A stretch of 64,000 nucleotides of DNA from Neurospora intermedia (taxonomy: Eukaryota > Ascomycota > Sordariomycetes > Sordariales > Sordariaceae), in NCBI GenBank assembly GCA_037102815.1, contig BTPP01000003.1:4030001-4094000 (forward strand), read 5' to 3'. This document shows positions 14,146 to 24,823 of this stretch, piece by piece. The notes beneath the pieces were generated by a model. The model ran no database searches. It had not been told where the DNA came from and saw only the letters and a list, made by a program, of their open reading frames with translations. Each line of letters starts with the position of its first letter. Position 1 is the stretch's first letter. The position numbers and the translations under genes are program-made.

Positions 14146-14573
14146 TGATGGGCGGATGTGGCGGGCGGCCCTCTAAAGCCTACCCATGAGTCAAGTCTGG
14201 TTGGTGGTGGCCAATCTTGTCCATAGTACAGTACAATCACGAGGTACCATCAAGAGGATCAGAAAGGTGTCAGAGGTATAATCCGTTTCTGTAATTGTAT
14301 ATTTAACTTGTGTGGAACCTTGAGTAAAGGCTTTCGGAGATCTAACGTACTATAATAAACCTTGCCAGAGCCTTTCTACTTTTTGTTTATTGTTATTGAT
14401 TTTCTGAAAGAGTCCATACGTAACATTTTGTAAACATAGGCAGACGCGATACGTTAGCCTTCCCTTATTCTTTGGACGCCTACGGCCCAAGCCGCTTCGT
14501 GAATGGCGTTCAAGGCCTTGACCATTTTGCTGTGTGCCGGTGGGTATCTCGGATTAGCACGATGCTCCTAGGC

Positions 14574-14648
14574 CGGGGACCACACGAAACCGCCCGGTCC
14601 CCGTGTCGTTGTCCGATGTGACTCGGAATGACCCGCGACGGGCATCGG
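14574..14648. other. Structured GC-rich element (candidate ncRNA or fold)
   Basis: Two stems lie close together. CGGGGACC at 14574-14581 pairs with GGTCCCCG at 14596-14603 around a 14-nt loop. CCGATG at 14613-14618 pairs with CATCGG at 14643-14648 and encloses a second stem, CCCG at 14632-14635 with CGGG at 14639-14642 around a CGA loop. No coding frame explains this. It does not match tRNA, 5S rRNA or an SRP RNA core that I can identify. It may be an unannotated RNA or only GC-rich DNA that folds well. Confidence 0.35.
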
Positions 14649-16334
14649 ACCGCCTGGGCGTCCCCATTCGAAACGGGCAGTCCCGGCGCGTAGCACCCGC
14701 CCCGCCTTCACACATTTTTGACGGCTTGCAAAGCGAGTCTTCAACCCTTTCCCATAATCCGGTGTTATGCCAGATGTCCAGAACCTTCCGTTTCGTCTCA
14801 GTCTTCCGCTCTTTAGATGACTCTTGAACTGTTCTTTCAAAGGGCGCCCGTATCTTGCTGCTCACCTTCCGCCGAGTTTCGTTATCTCCCAGGACTTCAT
14901 CCCAGCTTGTACCTTTTTTGCTCGCTTGATTTTGAAACTGATCTCTTTGTTTCGATGATATCCCAATACTACCCAAGTAGGATCTGAAGAAAGGACAGGT
15001 GTCATGTGTGATAACTGAAGGTGGAGTTTGTTACGAAAACTGTATATTGTCGTAATCGTATCCTCTACACAGTACAACTTGGATGACTGAATGGCTACAA
15101 GTCTTGAGGTAGCTGTTCCAAGGAAGCACCCGCCCCCTAGCCAGTGCCAAGGTCAGTGCATGCTAGGAAGAGCGGTACGTACCTCCCCGCTCCCTGGCAT
15201 CGTGACAGAACTTTGGAGATACTGCATGGATACGGAAACTTACATACAGGTGTGACTGCGCACACCGTATCTGCTGCCGTATATGCGCTGCAGTGTTACT
15301 AACCTTCTCTGGCTACCATACGGTAACGTCCACCTAAACGGTCCGGCTTACCTGCCCCATCGCATGCAACGCAGGCAGCCTGCACGCTAACAAGCTCACT
15401 AGCGGGCACTAAGCACCCAGTCCACCGTCGGTCGGGTTGGAATGGAAGCTGCCGTGGCACTGGTTGTGGTTTGAGCCTGTGACCCAACGCGGCAGCGGGC
15501 AACCTTGCCAATCCGTCAAAAGCCGGGCGAGTCCTTTTGAAATAATAAGTAATCAGCTCGCTTCTTCCATCATCCCTCCGCAATCCAACCTCTCAAAATT
15601 TCCCTCTCCAACCCGCGCGCAACTTCCGCTTAGCAGAAACCCAACAACAAGAGACACTGGTCGCCGGCCGCGCTTCGCTGCCTTTTTCCTTGCGTCGTAT
15701 TTTTCTCTTCTCTTTCGCTACCATCTGTGTCGCAACGAACCATCGGCAAGTGCAGAATAGCCATTCTGACAAGCCTTCAATTCGACTTGTGATACTGAGT
15801 TGGGACCTCGGCGAATCGTCATCGGTCACGGTCACGGCCTGTCCCTGCCTGCATCTGTGTTTTACGCCTGCGCTGGGGCGAGAGGAAAAACAACGAAAGA
15901 GTCGGACTGAAAAAAAACTCGATTGAAGACAGAACGATCCTTCTATCAGGAGTCGTACCTTCCAGGTCATCGCGCTTGGTCACGCAAAGTCAGTTCACCC
16001 AAGGTATCTTTTTTCTCTCTGCCAAACGAAAGCATTTCAACTTCCTGCGCCACATAAACGCGATGGCCGATATGCTGTCCTTGACGGCTTGACAGCTTCA
16101 TTTGCTACTTATCACCATATGCCACTTGGGTGACGGGGTTGCAGGTCCAACACCCAACTTGCTTCTACCTTCACCACCAACTACATCGCACAACACGCTC
16201 TTCAACGTGCCTAGCACGACCCCATCCCTCGCAGCTACTAACACAGTCGTTAGCAGCCTCTATCAAGAGTCGTTTCGACACGAAAGCTCTTGAACAGCGG
16301 ACTTTGGATCCAAAAGCCAGCACTGGCCTAGCTC
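14649..16334. other. Intergenic and likely 5' leader of the Zn2Cys6 gene
   Basis: No conserved coding sequence is visible. From about 15580 to 16330 the plus strand is rich in C and T runs, as is common upstream of fungal start codons. If the transcript begins in this stretch, it would carry at least two short upstream reading frames: 16063-16092 (9 codons plus stop) and 16119-16133 (4 codons plus stop), both ending before the main ATG at 16335. Their presence in the mRNA is inference. Confidence 0.4.
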
Positions 16335-17812
16335 ATGATGGCGGGTAGAGGTTACCCCTCGAGAGACGGACCTGAGCAGTCCAACTATCCTTCGCCTCCG
16401 GGTGACGACGAAGAGAGGCGATCACAGTATCCCTTGCCGCCATTAACGACCACCAACATGGCGATGCACCCATCGGCCCCGGCCCCAGCTCCGGCCAACG
16501 GCTATCCCCACGATCAGCGCTACCCAGACCAAAGATTCGCGGCCGGACAGAGGTATCCCCAAGATCCAAGAGGGGATCCCAGAGGCGACCCCAGAGGCGC
16601 CTGGACAGATGCACGGGCTCAAACGACGAATGGATACGGCTCGCCAAATCCACCGCCTCCCGGTAGCTATCCCCCGATGTCTGCGACTTTTCCCACCGGA
16701 TATGCCCCGCCGAATTCGAATCCGCCCGCGGGTGGATTTGCTCCCCCGACTTCGCAGTACCAACTGCCGCCAGTTCAAGCCGCACAAGATCAAAGGCCGT
16801 ATGACGACAGAAGGCCTTATGATGAGAGGGGACAGTACCCAGACAGAGGCATGCCGTCGGATCCGTACTACCAGCAGGGTCCGCCACACCAGGGACGCGG
16901 CGGCGGGTATGGTGCAGACGTATATCCGTATCGTTATCCTCCGTCGCCTAACTACCCATACGGACCCGGTGCTCCTGCGGCCCCGCCGCCTCAGCAGCCG
17001 CAACAAGCTGCTCCGCGTCAACGGACCTCGATCGCGTGCAAGTATTGCCGGAAAAGGAAGGCAAGTACAAGACATTGTGTTTCAACTGCCCCTCTTTCCA
17101 CAAGCCTATTGCTAACTCTTCGGCTCAACAGATCCGATGCAGTGGGTATCAGAACACGACGAATGGCAAGTGTTCCAACTGCGACAAACTGCGAATCGAC
17201 TGCATCTTTCAACCTGTTAGCAGCAATCCATCGACGGCATTTGTTCCCGTAGCGGCGGTGGCAGGCGGTGTTCCTCCTGGAACACCATTGTATGGAGCAT
17301 ATGGTCAGCCTCTGCCTTCTTCTGCGCAGCCACAGCCGCAACCGCCGCCGCCTCGTGGCTATCCGCACCCGGCATCAGAGTACCCTCCCCCACCACAAGT
17401 TCAGTCACCTAGTCTCCATTACCCGCCATTCGATGACAGAGATGCCACTCGCCGGAGACCTCGCCCACAAGATGAGGAACATGCGATGCGGCTACCTCCC
17501 CCGAACAATGCTCGCGACGATGATCCCCGGCGCAGGTCCCCAGCTTCCATCCACAGCAATGGAACACCGCCGATCTATCAGCAACAATATCCTCAGGGTG
17601 GTTATGAACCAGATAGGTCGCCCACTCCTCACAGGAATAGCCCTGGTAACCCCGCGCCGACTATCCCGTCACAGCCAAGCGCGCGTCCTGGAATTCTTCC
17701 TCCCAACGCCCCGAACCCGATGAGCTTGGATCGGTTTTTGGAGAATGATTCCCACAGAGACACGAATAGGATTGACCGCGATATGCTCGGCAGGCTCAAC
17801 AGGCGCAGCTAA
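16335..17812 (+). CDS. Zn2Cys6 (zinc cluster) transcription factor, proline-rich
   Basis: Two exons, 16335-17060 and 17132-17812, join in frame to a 468-residue protein. Residues 235-266 form a canonical fungal binuclear zinc cluster with spacing CX2CX6CX10CX2CX6C (Cys235, 238, 245, 256, 259, 266), so sequence-specific DNA binding in the nucleus is expected. The rest is low complexity: Pro/Tyr/Gln/Asp-Arg-rich repeats before the cluster and Pro/Gln-rich sequence after it. No fungal transcription-factor middle homology domain is visible. The intron splits the cluster just after the Cys-proximal RKRK and begins with GCAAGT, a GC-AG intron; the nearby GT would destroy both frame and cluster. An in-frame ATG pair (16335, 16338) leaves the start ambiguous by one residue. 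Target genes cannot be inferred from the neighbours. Confidence 0.88.
17061..17131 (+). other. GC-AG intron inside the zinc cluster
   Basis: The donor reads AAG|GCAAGT and the acceptor CAACAG. Removing these 71 nt joins RKRK to IRCSG and completes the CX6C spacing of the zinc cluster. The only nearby GT donor (17065) leaves a 4-nt excess and shifts the frame. A GCTAAC branch-like site lies at 17111-17116. Confidence 0.85.
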
Positions 17813-20800
17813 GAGCGGCTTCCTTCTCGGTGCTTAGAGGGCTTGGGCCAATCTTTTGGTGGGGCTTGGAAAGACGCTGGGTTTCCATGTTTCCGCATGA
17901 TCATCGCCCCGCTGAGCGGGAGCGAGAGGGGAAAGTTGATGATCTAATCTCATTTTGTTATTTTGTGTTTAAGGTCTGCCGCAGGTTGCTTCTTTTTTTT
18001 TTGTATGGCTCTGGTTTGCTTTATCTTCACGCACGACTCGGGAACGAAGAACCATAAGCAGAGGGCGGGTGGATTTGTACTTGAAAAGATCCGGCTGCCT
18101 CAAGGCTAAAATGGGTGTTGGGTGGCTCTCGTCGTTTGTCTGGTATGTCACATGTTACTCGCTTCTCTTTTATAATGGCGCGCAACGGGTACACCATTTG
18201 TGGTCAGCGGCATGCTTTTCGGTGGGAGGCTATTTTATCAGTTATTTATGTATTGCAATCGCATCAGCTCTTTTGAGCCATGATCTGTAGTTCTGAACTC
18301 TAGCGTTAAAGGTGCGTCGCCTACTCTTGCCTCGTGAGTCGGTTATGTTTTGTAGGCCTTTAAATGGCGAGCCTATGTGAAAATTGGCTTGCGTTATACA
18401 TTTCCGGGCCATCGTCAGCACCACTTTGAAGTCATCGAAATGTAGCATACCTAGGTTTATCACGCAAAAAGCTTTCTTGCGAGCCAACATCCAGTACACC
18501 AGCTCACCAGTAAGTCTGACCAGACTATACATGTGGCAACCAATGGGCCGCAATTGTTCCTCGTATTACTATAAACGCATGCGAGCAACCGTATGTGTCC
18601 GTTTCGGTACTGTCTGTCTTAGACATGGAACAGGCAAGCTGCTAGATGCGTTGAGTGCCAACCACTATACCCAAGAAAGGGTCTCCTCTAAATAGTGCCT
18701 CCAGCCACAAGAGAACCGGAAATATGGTAGTAACACTCTTTCCACTCCTCTGCTCCCTTCCCCTTTAAAGAGAGGAAGGAATGCCTTATTTGAGATTCTG
18801 CTCTTGCGTACGATACATGACACGACAAGTATGTGGTGCACTCCGTGGAAGACGTCATGTTGTGCATCCGTTGTTCTCGTCCTGTCAATCAAATTGCTGT
18901 GCTTCACTTCCACCGCACTTCAGATATCCTTCCTACCAATCTAGGCAAATTCCACCATCAAGGTAATGTAATGCAAGGTTTTAGAATTCTATGAGTGTCT
19001 TGTCATTGCATTTGTTTATGCACCCCAGTCCTTTCCCCCCTTCTTCTTCCTACCCCCTTTTCCCCCTTGGTGTCCCCTGCTCGGATCTCCAGCCTCCTTT
19101 TCTTCCCTCTCTGTATGATACCTGGATGAATAGACAAACTTTCCTCAGGATATGTAGCCGTCCACCTGCCCAGTACCGGGTAACGACACACGCGCAACAG
19201 TTTCTATCGTATACGTAACCTGGAACCCCTAGATCTAATACGGTAAGCGGTTAACCCTTACATATAGATCCTGCACACTAGCACGGGTCTATACCGTCTG
19301 TGGAAGAAATGACGGATACCTGCCTCTGACCCCCTTGGGCCACTTCTGCAACCCCGCGAGTAAGTGGCGGTCAGATTAATAGGTCGATTTGGTGTGACGA
19401 AACGGGGCACTGTTTGGTAATACGTGAGGAGGCGGATAATAAGTGACAACATTGTGTATGTGCTGGGTCAAGGTTCAAAATTGTAGGGAAGTGTTTTGAT
19501 CTGTATATCGTCGTTGATGTTCGCTACCTTGGCAGCTTGGCAGCTTGACTTCACGCAGTTGGACATTCTTAGGATCACCACAGTCAGTCCGACCACAACC
19601 CGTTTCCACAAATAGGCTACAAGATGTTTGTCTGATTGCAATGCCATCTTCAGCTACAGACTAAGTTCCTAGGGACATGCGCGGACTGAATCCCGTCTGC
19701 CTGGCGCGGCTCGGCCCCGTGGTCCCTCCCGTAGGTGGGTGTACAACAACGGCCGAGAGTTCCCTTCCGCTTCTTTCCCTCCCTTCCCGTCTGCTCGCGA
19801 CGTATGTACATGGACGGCAGTATCCGATGTAAAACTTATTGTGTGCCCACCTTATTGAAAGCGTCGCTAGGTCAATGTTCTTTTCTATCTATCCACTTCC
19901 ATCACCGTACGGGAAGGAGGTGGTCCAGCAAGCCCTCAATCGAAAAATTGAGGCCCCTAGATGTTGAAGGCCGCTCGGATTAATCCAAGTCCAGTCAAGT
20001 GACGGTCAAATATACGAAATGTCCGATAATGCAAACATCCAAATGTTTCGTACTGTTCGTTGACTGTCCGATCCTAGTCTACTATGCAGTAGAGGTCCTA
20101 ATACCTTAAAACCCCCCAACAACAACAAAAAAAAAAAAAAAAAAAAAAAAAGAGGAAGAAGGAGAGGAAGAAAAAGAAAAAAACCGCCAACGTTTGTCAG
20201 TGGTCATCGATCCAGATCCTGTCCGTAAAACATCGAACGTTCAATTAACGGTTCGATGGACCCCCTTTTCTCCGTACGGCATCCTCGTTACTTGGCAGCA
20301 GGATAGGGCCTCCAGCTGGAACTTGAGGGGAAAGCTAAAAGTCAAGAAAACAAAGACGTAACCCAGTCGCGGGTCGATCAACATGGGGATGGTTCGATGC
20401 AAAGAAAAGGGTTTCAAGAAGTGGAACAAAGAAGCCTTGTTCTCTTTATGCGCTCATAATGTACAATTCGGTCATTTGCCCATTGTGCCTTGAGGTTGGT
20501 ACTTGAGCGCCTATTAGCCCTTTGGAACACAGTGGCTGCGAGAATGTGCCGGATGCGTCGGCGACCGTTACCTGCTATGGCTAAACTGTGGAAAAGAATC
20601 CACTCTTCTTTCTGAGAACCGACAAACATTCGGAGTCGTAAGATGAGAAAGAACTGTGACTGGTATCACCCATCTTTGTCGCTTGTTTGGTCATAAGCAA
20701 CTTGTAGCCAGTGAGGTATTGTAATTGTTGAAAATGTTACAAACACGTAATGGAATCGATGCATTCTGTAAAATACATGTGTCTGGCGTGTACGGAAAGT

Positions 20801-23108
20801 TAACAATCTCCGTAATCGGTGGGCCAGATCGAAGTGACTGCAGTGGACTTGGGGTGTGCGATCGTCCCAGAAAGAGGGGACGTTCCATGCCATCGCAATC
20901 CGGATTGTGCTCGATCGGCTCCGTAAGAGAGCAAGCAAAGAACTTGGGCGGGGCCGCTCGGCTTGTCTTTTTAACCATTCAAATTTCTTCACAGCCTTTG
21001 TCAGCCTATCAGAAGTAGGCGCGGGGGTGGTTACACCAAGCGTTCAGTTAGCGTAAATCCAGGATAAAACATAGAGTACGTAACGCTGGGCTCCCCGTTC
21101 TCGGGGCGGAAGGGCGGATGTACCCGTTGCATGGCAAAGAACTTTCCAGTCTCCACAACTGATACTCACGGAATCACCACAGGAAACGTCACGGTACGCG
21201 GGACGTAAGGAAAATTACTGCAAGTACAGTGTCATTGATGATTGAGACTGTATACATGTAACCGGCTCCTAATAATACCGAGACGGATAATGTTTTTTTC
21301 AACGACAAAACTACACTTGACTTCTTCCACCTCAAGAGACACGTATCGCGCCATCATACGAATAAGAACGCCGCTATTTCACTTGAAACTTATCTACAAT
21401 CTACACTGACTGACAAAGTTGTTTTGGAATGATCGAGAGACGCCCGCCACACTGCCCAACCATAAAGAGAGCTGAAAATTGACAGGGCAAGTAAGACTAT
21501 GTCGGAGACGGTTCAAAAATGCTCTGATGGCTCGCAATAACGCATCTCTCTACTTGTCACAGTCACTACTTATAGTAAATCCTGCTACTTTAGGAACTTC
21601 GAAGTGATGTTCTTCCAACCCCAACCCACGAATACAAGTAACCAGTGACTATATACCCAGGCACTCAAGACGCCCCCAGACAGTTTCGGCTTCCCATATA
21701 CGAGCAAGAACTCTTAGTTTAACTTGACTATTGTATTAAACATCTTCAAATCTTTCTCTTGGGAAACGGAAGCCCGCTGATAAGACCATAGACTATATGT
21801 ACCGACACTTGACTTCCCAAGATACCGAACATCACCAGATACCCGTCCCTTGCATGCCCAAGACAACCCCTACAACCACCCCAACATGTGAATAGACTCA
21901 AAAGAAAACGTTTGATTTCGATTCGCCGGTCATGTTGTCACGCACATCCACTTCTCTACTCGATGGCCCGTTCGGTGGACGGTGGTCGGTGGAGCTATTC
22001 CCACACCTCCCCTTGTCTAGACCGGAAGTCCGTAGGGCAAGGGCACGTCACGCGCCGGCGCAGGACTAATATCTGAGGACCCCCTGCGCGCTTGGTCACA
22101 TCGGCATGTGAAGATCGTACGTGCTGGGTAGGGGTCTTTGTGGACTCAGTGGAACTCGGGACGGGGGGGATTGGGGGAATCTCTTACGGGTAGGGAAACT
22201 TAGGGAACTAGGGAACATTTACGGGTGCGCTGATCTGGTGGACTGGTGGCCATAAAAATGGCGGGCCCTTTCCGTCTTCGCAAAGATTCCGTTCCCCCCT
22301 CTATAGCTACGGTCTGGCGTCCTTTACAGCTCACACTTACCAGCGTGCTGTTAAACAGTCACCTACAAAGGCAGGGTTCTAGATTACCACACTGAATATG
22401 TCCAAGAGACTTGAAAGATTCCGACGGTTATTGCGGAGGACCCTGTAAAGAGGAAGACAGCACGTACCGTTCACACGGATTTCACAATCTTTGGCCCTGG
22501 TGCAGACACCTTGTTTGTAGCAATAGTGTCACATCACACAGTCACATACCGATGTCCAACGATGGTAGTCTTTGACATAAAGGCACTACCAAAATATACA
22601 CAGACAGCCGGACTATATTCGTCCTACTGTCAATCGCAACCATATATAAACATGAGAATCTGAAGTTTTCGTAGATTTGTAGTCGCTTGAACACCTGTCT
22701 TACGCACTTCATCTTTGTTACGCGACAGACGTCGAGGACCTACAGTGGTAAAGGAGTCTTTGAGAACATTCCAAGTAGAATGGAATTTGGTTCAGCACAG
22801 CCACAAAGCAGCGGAAAAAAAAGGGAGTCGATCCACGCCGTACAACAGACAACCCCAGCCGAGCTACATGCACATAACCTGGTTGCCTCGCTGTCTCGAT
22901 TCCAGAGCTGTATGTGAAGAAAGAAAACTATCAGTGACATTAGAAGGTATCATTGTGTGTTCAGAACTCCAGAATGAATCATACCTTATGTACACGCACA
23001 ACTCTTCCTCGGTTTTGGAGGGAAACAACAAAAAAGATCTCGAGGAAAGGGAAAGGCATTGGGAACCTCGTCGCTTGTTTTCTTTCGGAAGGAATGAGGA
23101 TTGTGTAC
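17813..23108. other. Intergenic, no recognisable gene
   Basis: Holds the 3' side of the zinc-cluster gene and then about 5 kb in which no frame carries a recognisable domain. Short overlapping open frames occur on both strands. A 25-nt A tract lies at 20127-20151 and is listed separately. Around 22155-22225 there are several short G runs. Nothing else supports a feature. Confidence 0.5.
20127..20151 (+). repeat. Poly(A) tract, 25 nt
   Basis: A run of 25 A is preceded by CAA repeats and followed by an A/G-rich stretch to about 20183. It is intergenic and probably a slippage-prone purine tract. Confidence 0.85.
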
Positions 23109-24823
23109 CTATGTGTACTTATCGCTTGTCCTCTTCAACTTAGTTTGGGGCACAAAACTTTTCCCGGTCCTAAGGTTACCATGGAAGTGCGTCAAACCCT
23201 CATCCTTGGGTGGCAATTCTTCGTAAATCAGGTCCTCCTGGCCGGATGCTGACTCTTCCAAGACAAAATATCGCTGAGAAGTACATGCTCCGTAGTAGGT
23301 GTAGGTTTTGCTATGACCTATCCTAGGTTTTCTGCCAGCCCGATGATTCACAACCCTTTCTCGCCAACCACCCACATTGATCACAACGCGTTGCCATTTG
23401 GTTGGTCCCGATCGTTGCCTAACAAGTATCGTGAAACAGTCAAAGGCCCTCGTGAGATCCGGGTCTTGGCCAGGGCGGTGACTAGAATCGGGCTGGATAA
23501 CTGTCTGTGTATGTAGGACGAGACTGTGCAGACGGGGAAACTGGCATAGGGCCAAGAGACATGTTTCCGGAAAGGCCCTATGGTCGATGTCGATCTCAAG
23601 TGATTCTAGCGAACTCTGAGACTTTGAAAGAATAGTAAGTTGTTCGGCATTCAAGACAGGGCGATGTTGGCGTAAATTGTTGGAGATATGATGATTCCGA
23701 AAGACCAAGCTGGTTAAAGACTGGGCATGAACCAGGAGTGCGTCGATGTGAAAGAGTTCAATGAAGCAAGTGAGGTTCAAGGTCTGCAATGCCCTAATGT
23801 CTTCCTTGATGAGGGCGTATAACTTCTCGGTTGCACGCCTCGAATTCTCATGTTCGATGGCCTCGCTGTAATCCTCGACATGAAGGTGTTGTAGTTGAGC
23901 AAGATCGGAAAAGGGAACCGATTCGAGAAACTTGTAGACAGGTATCATGAGAAGTGCGAGAGACCTAATTCGAGAAAAGTCCCAGTGCAGTTTGACGTCC
24001 TCCGCGTCATGCTTCCAGTCATAATTTTTCAACATGAGGTCTTTGAATGGCGGCAAGCGCTGATTTTCTTCGAAGATAAACTGTCGTCCTGGAACTCGCA
24101 GAGCTCGACTACCCATGTAGTGGAATGTTTCCAGTATCGGGCTTCTCAAAAGAAGCTTCTTCAAAATGTCCAAAGCCGATTCAGAATGGAGCACCTGTGT
24201 AGAGCCCATCTTGAGAGAGACCAAAGACTTGCCGAAGTCAGTTTGCGGTGGAAAACCTCCAAGGTTCCAAGCTTCATCGATTGGAGTCGTCAGTGTGAAG
24301 TTGTCAATGTAGAGCCTTGCATTGCCCTCCCTCAGGTGGACTTCCATGTCGTAGACTTGTTTCCAGGGGCATATAGGTTCCACGCTACGACCAGGCGAAT
24401 AGGTGTACTTTACTGACTGAAGCTCTTTTGTGTTGGCCAGGAAACGCTTGATGTCGTCCTGCTTGATGTCACCTCCGATGAAAAGTTGTCGAGTATATGT
24501 GAAGGCCTTTTCCTGGCGACGGGACAATATTTCTTCCAGATGTTGTTCGTCAAGGAGGAGGTCCAATGGGACTGTACGATAAATCATTGGCGTCACAATA
24601 TCGTTGAACCTTCGACAGACGCACGCAAGTGTTGATAGGCCTGCGGGATGAAGCTGTAACGACAGGATTGGATAAGCCCCATGCCAAGTCATCATAGGCT
24701 TGAGAGTAAACTTACTTTTTCAAAGACAAGTAACAACACATCAGTGCAGAGATTATCGAGCCTCAGAGAGGTATTGTAACAAGGGAGGCCAGGTAAGGCG
24801 AGAGTACTGCATGGTTCCTCCAT
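23109..24823 (-). CDS. F-box protein with LRR-like C-terminal region
   Basis: Two exons on the minus strand, 24823-24716 and 24653-23109, joined over a 62-nt intron (24715-24654; GTAAGT donor, CAG acceptor), give 550 residues. The first exon supplies the start and the beginning of the F-box (residues about 20-65: LRLDNLCTDVLLLVFEK, then LHPAGLSTLACVCRRFNDI). F-box proteins bind Skp1 and act as substrate receptors in SCF ubiquitin ligases. The rest is leucine-rich with regularly spaced hydrophobic segments, consistent with a degenerate LRR-type substrate-binding region, but I see no named C-terminal domain. Starting at the ATG inside the intron (24695) would lose half of the F-box, so the two-exon model is preferred. 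The substrate is unknown. Confidence 0.85.

Noticed and set aside
14554-14976. 140-codon minus-strand frame over the folded element
   Set aside because: The stems explain the GC-rich composition better than coding; no domain.
22155-22225. TTAGGG-like and other G-run words suggesting telomeric repeat
   Set aside because: Units are irregular and not tandem; internal position. Only weak quadruplex potential remains.
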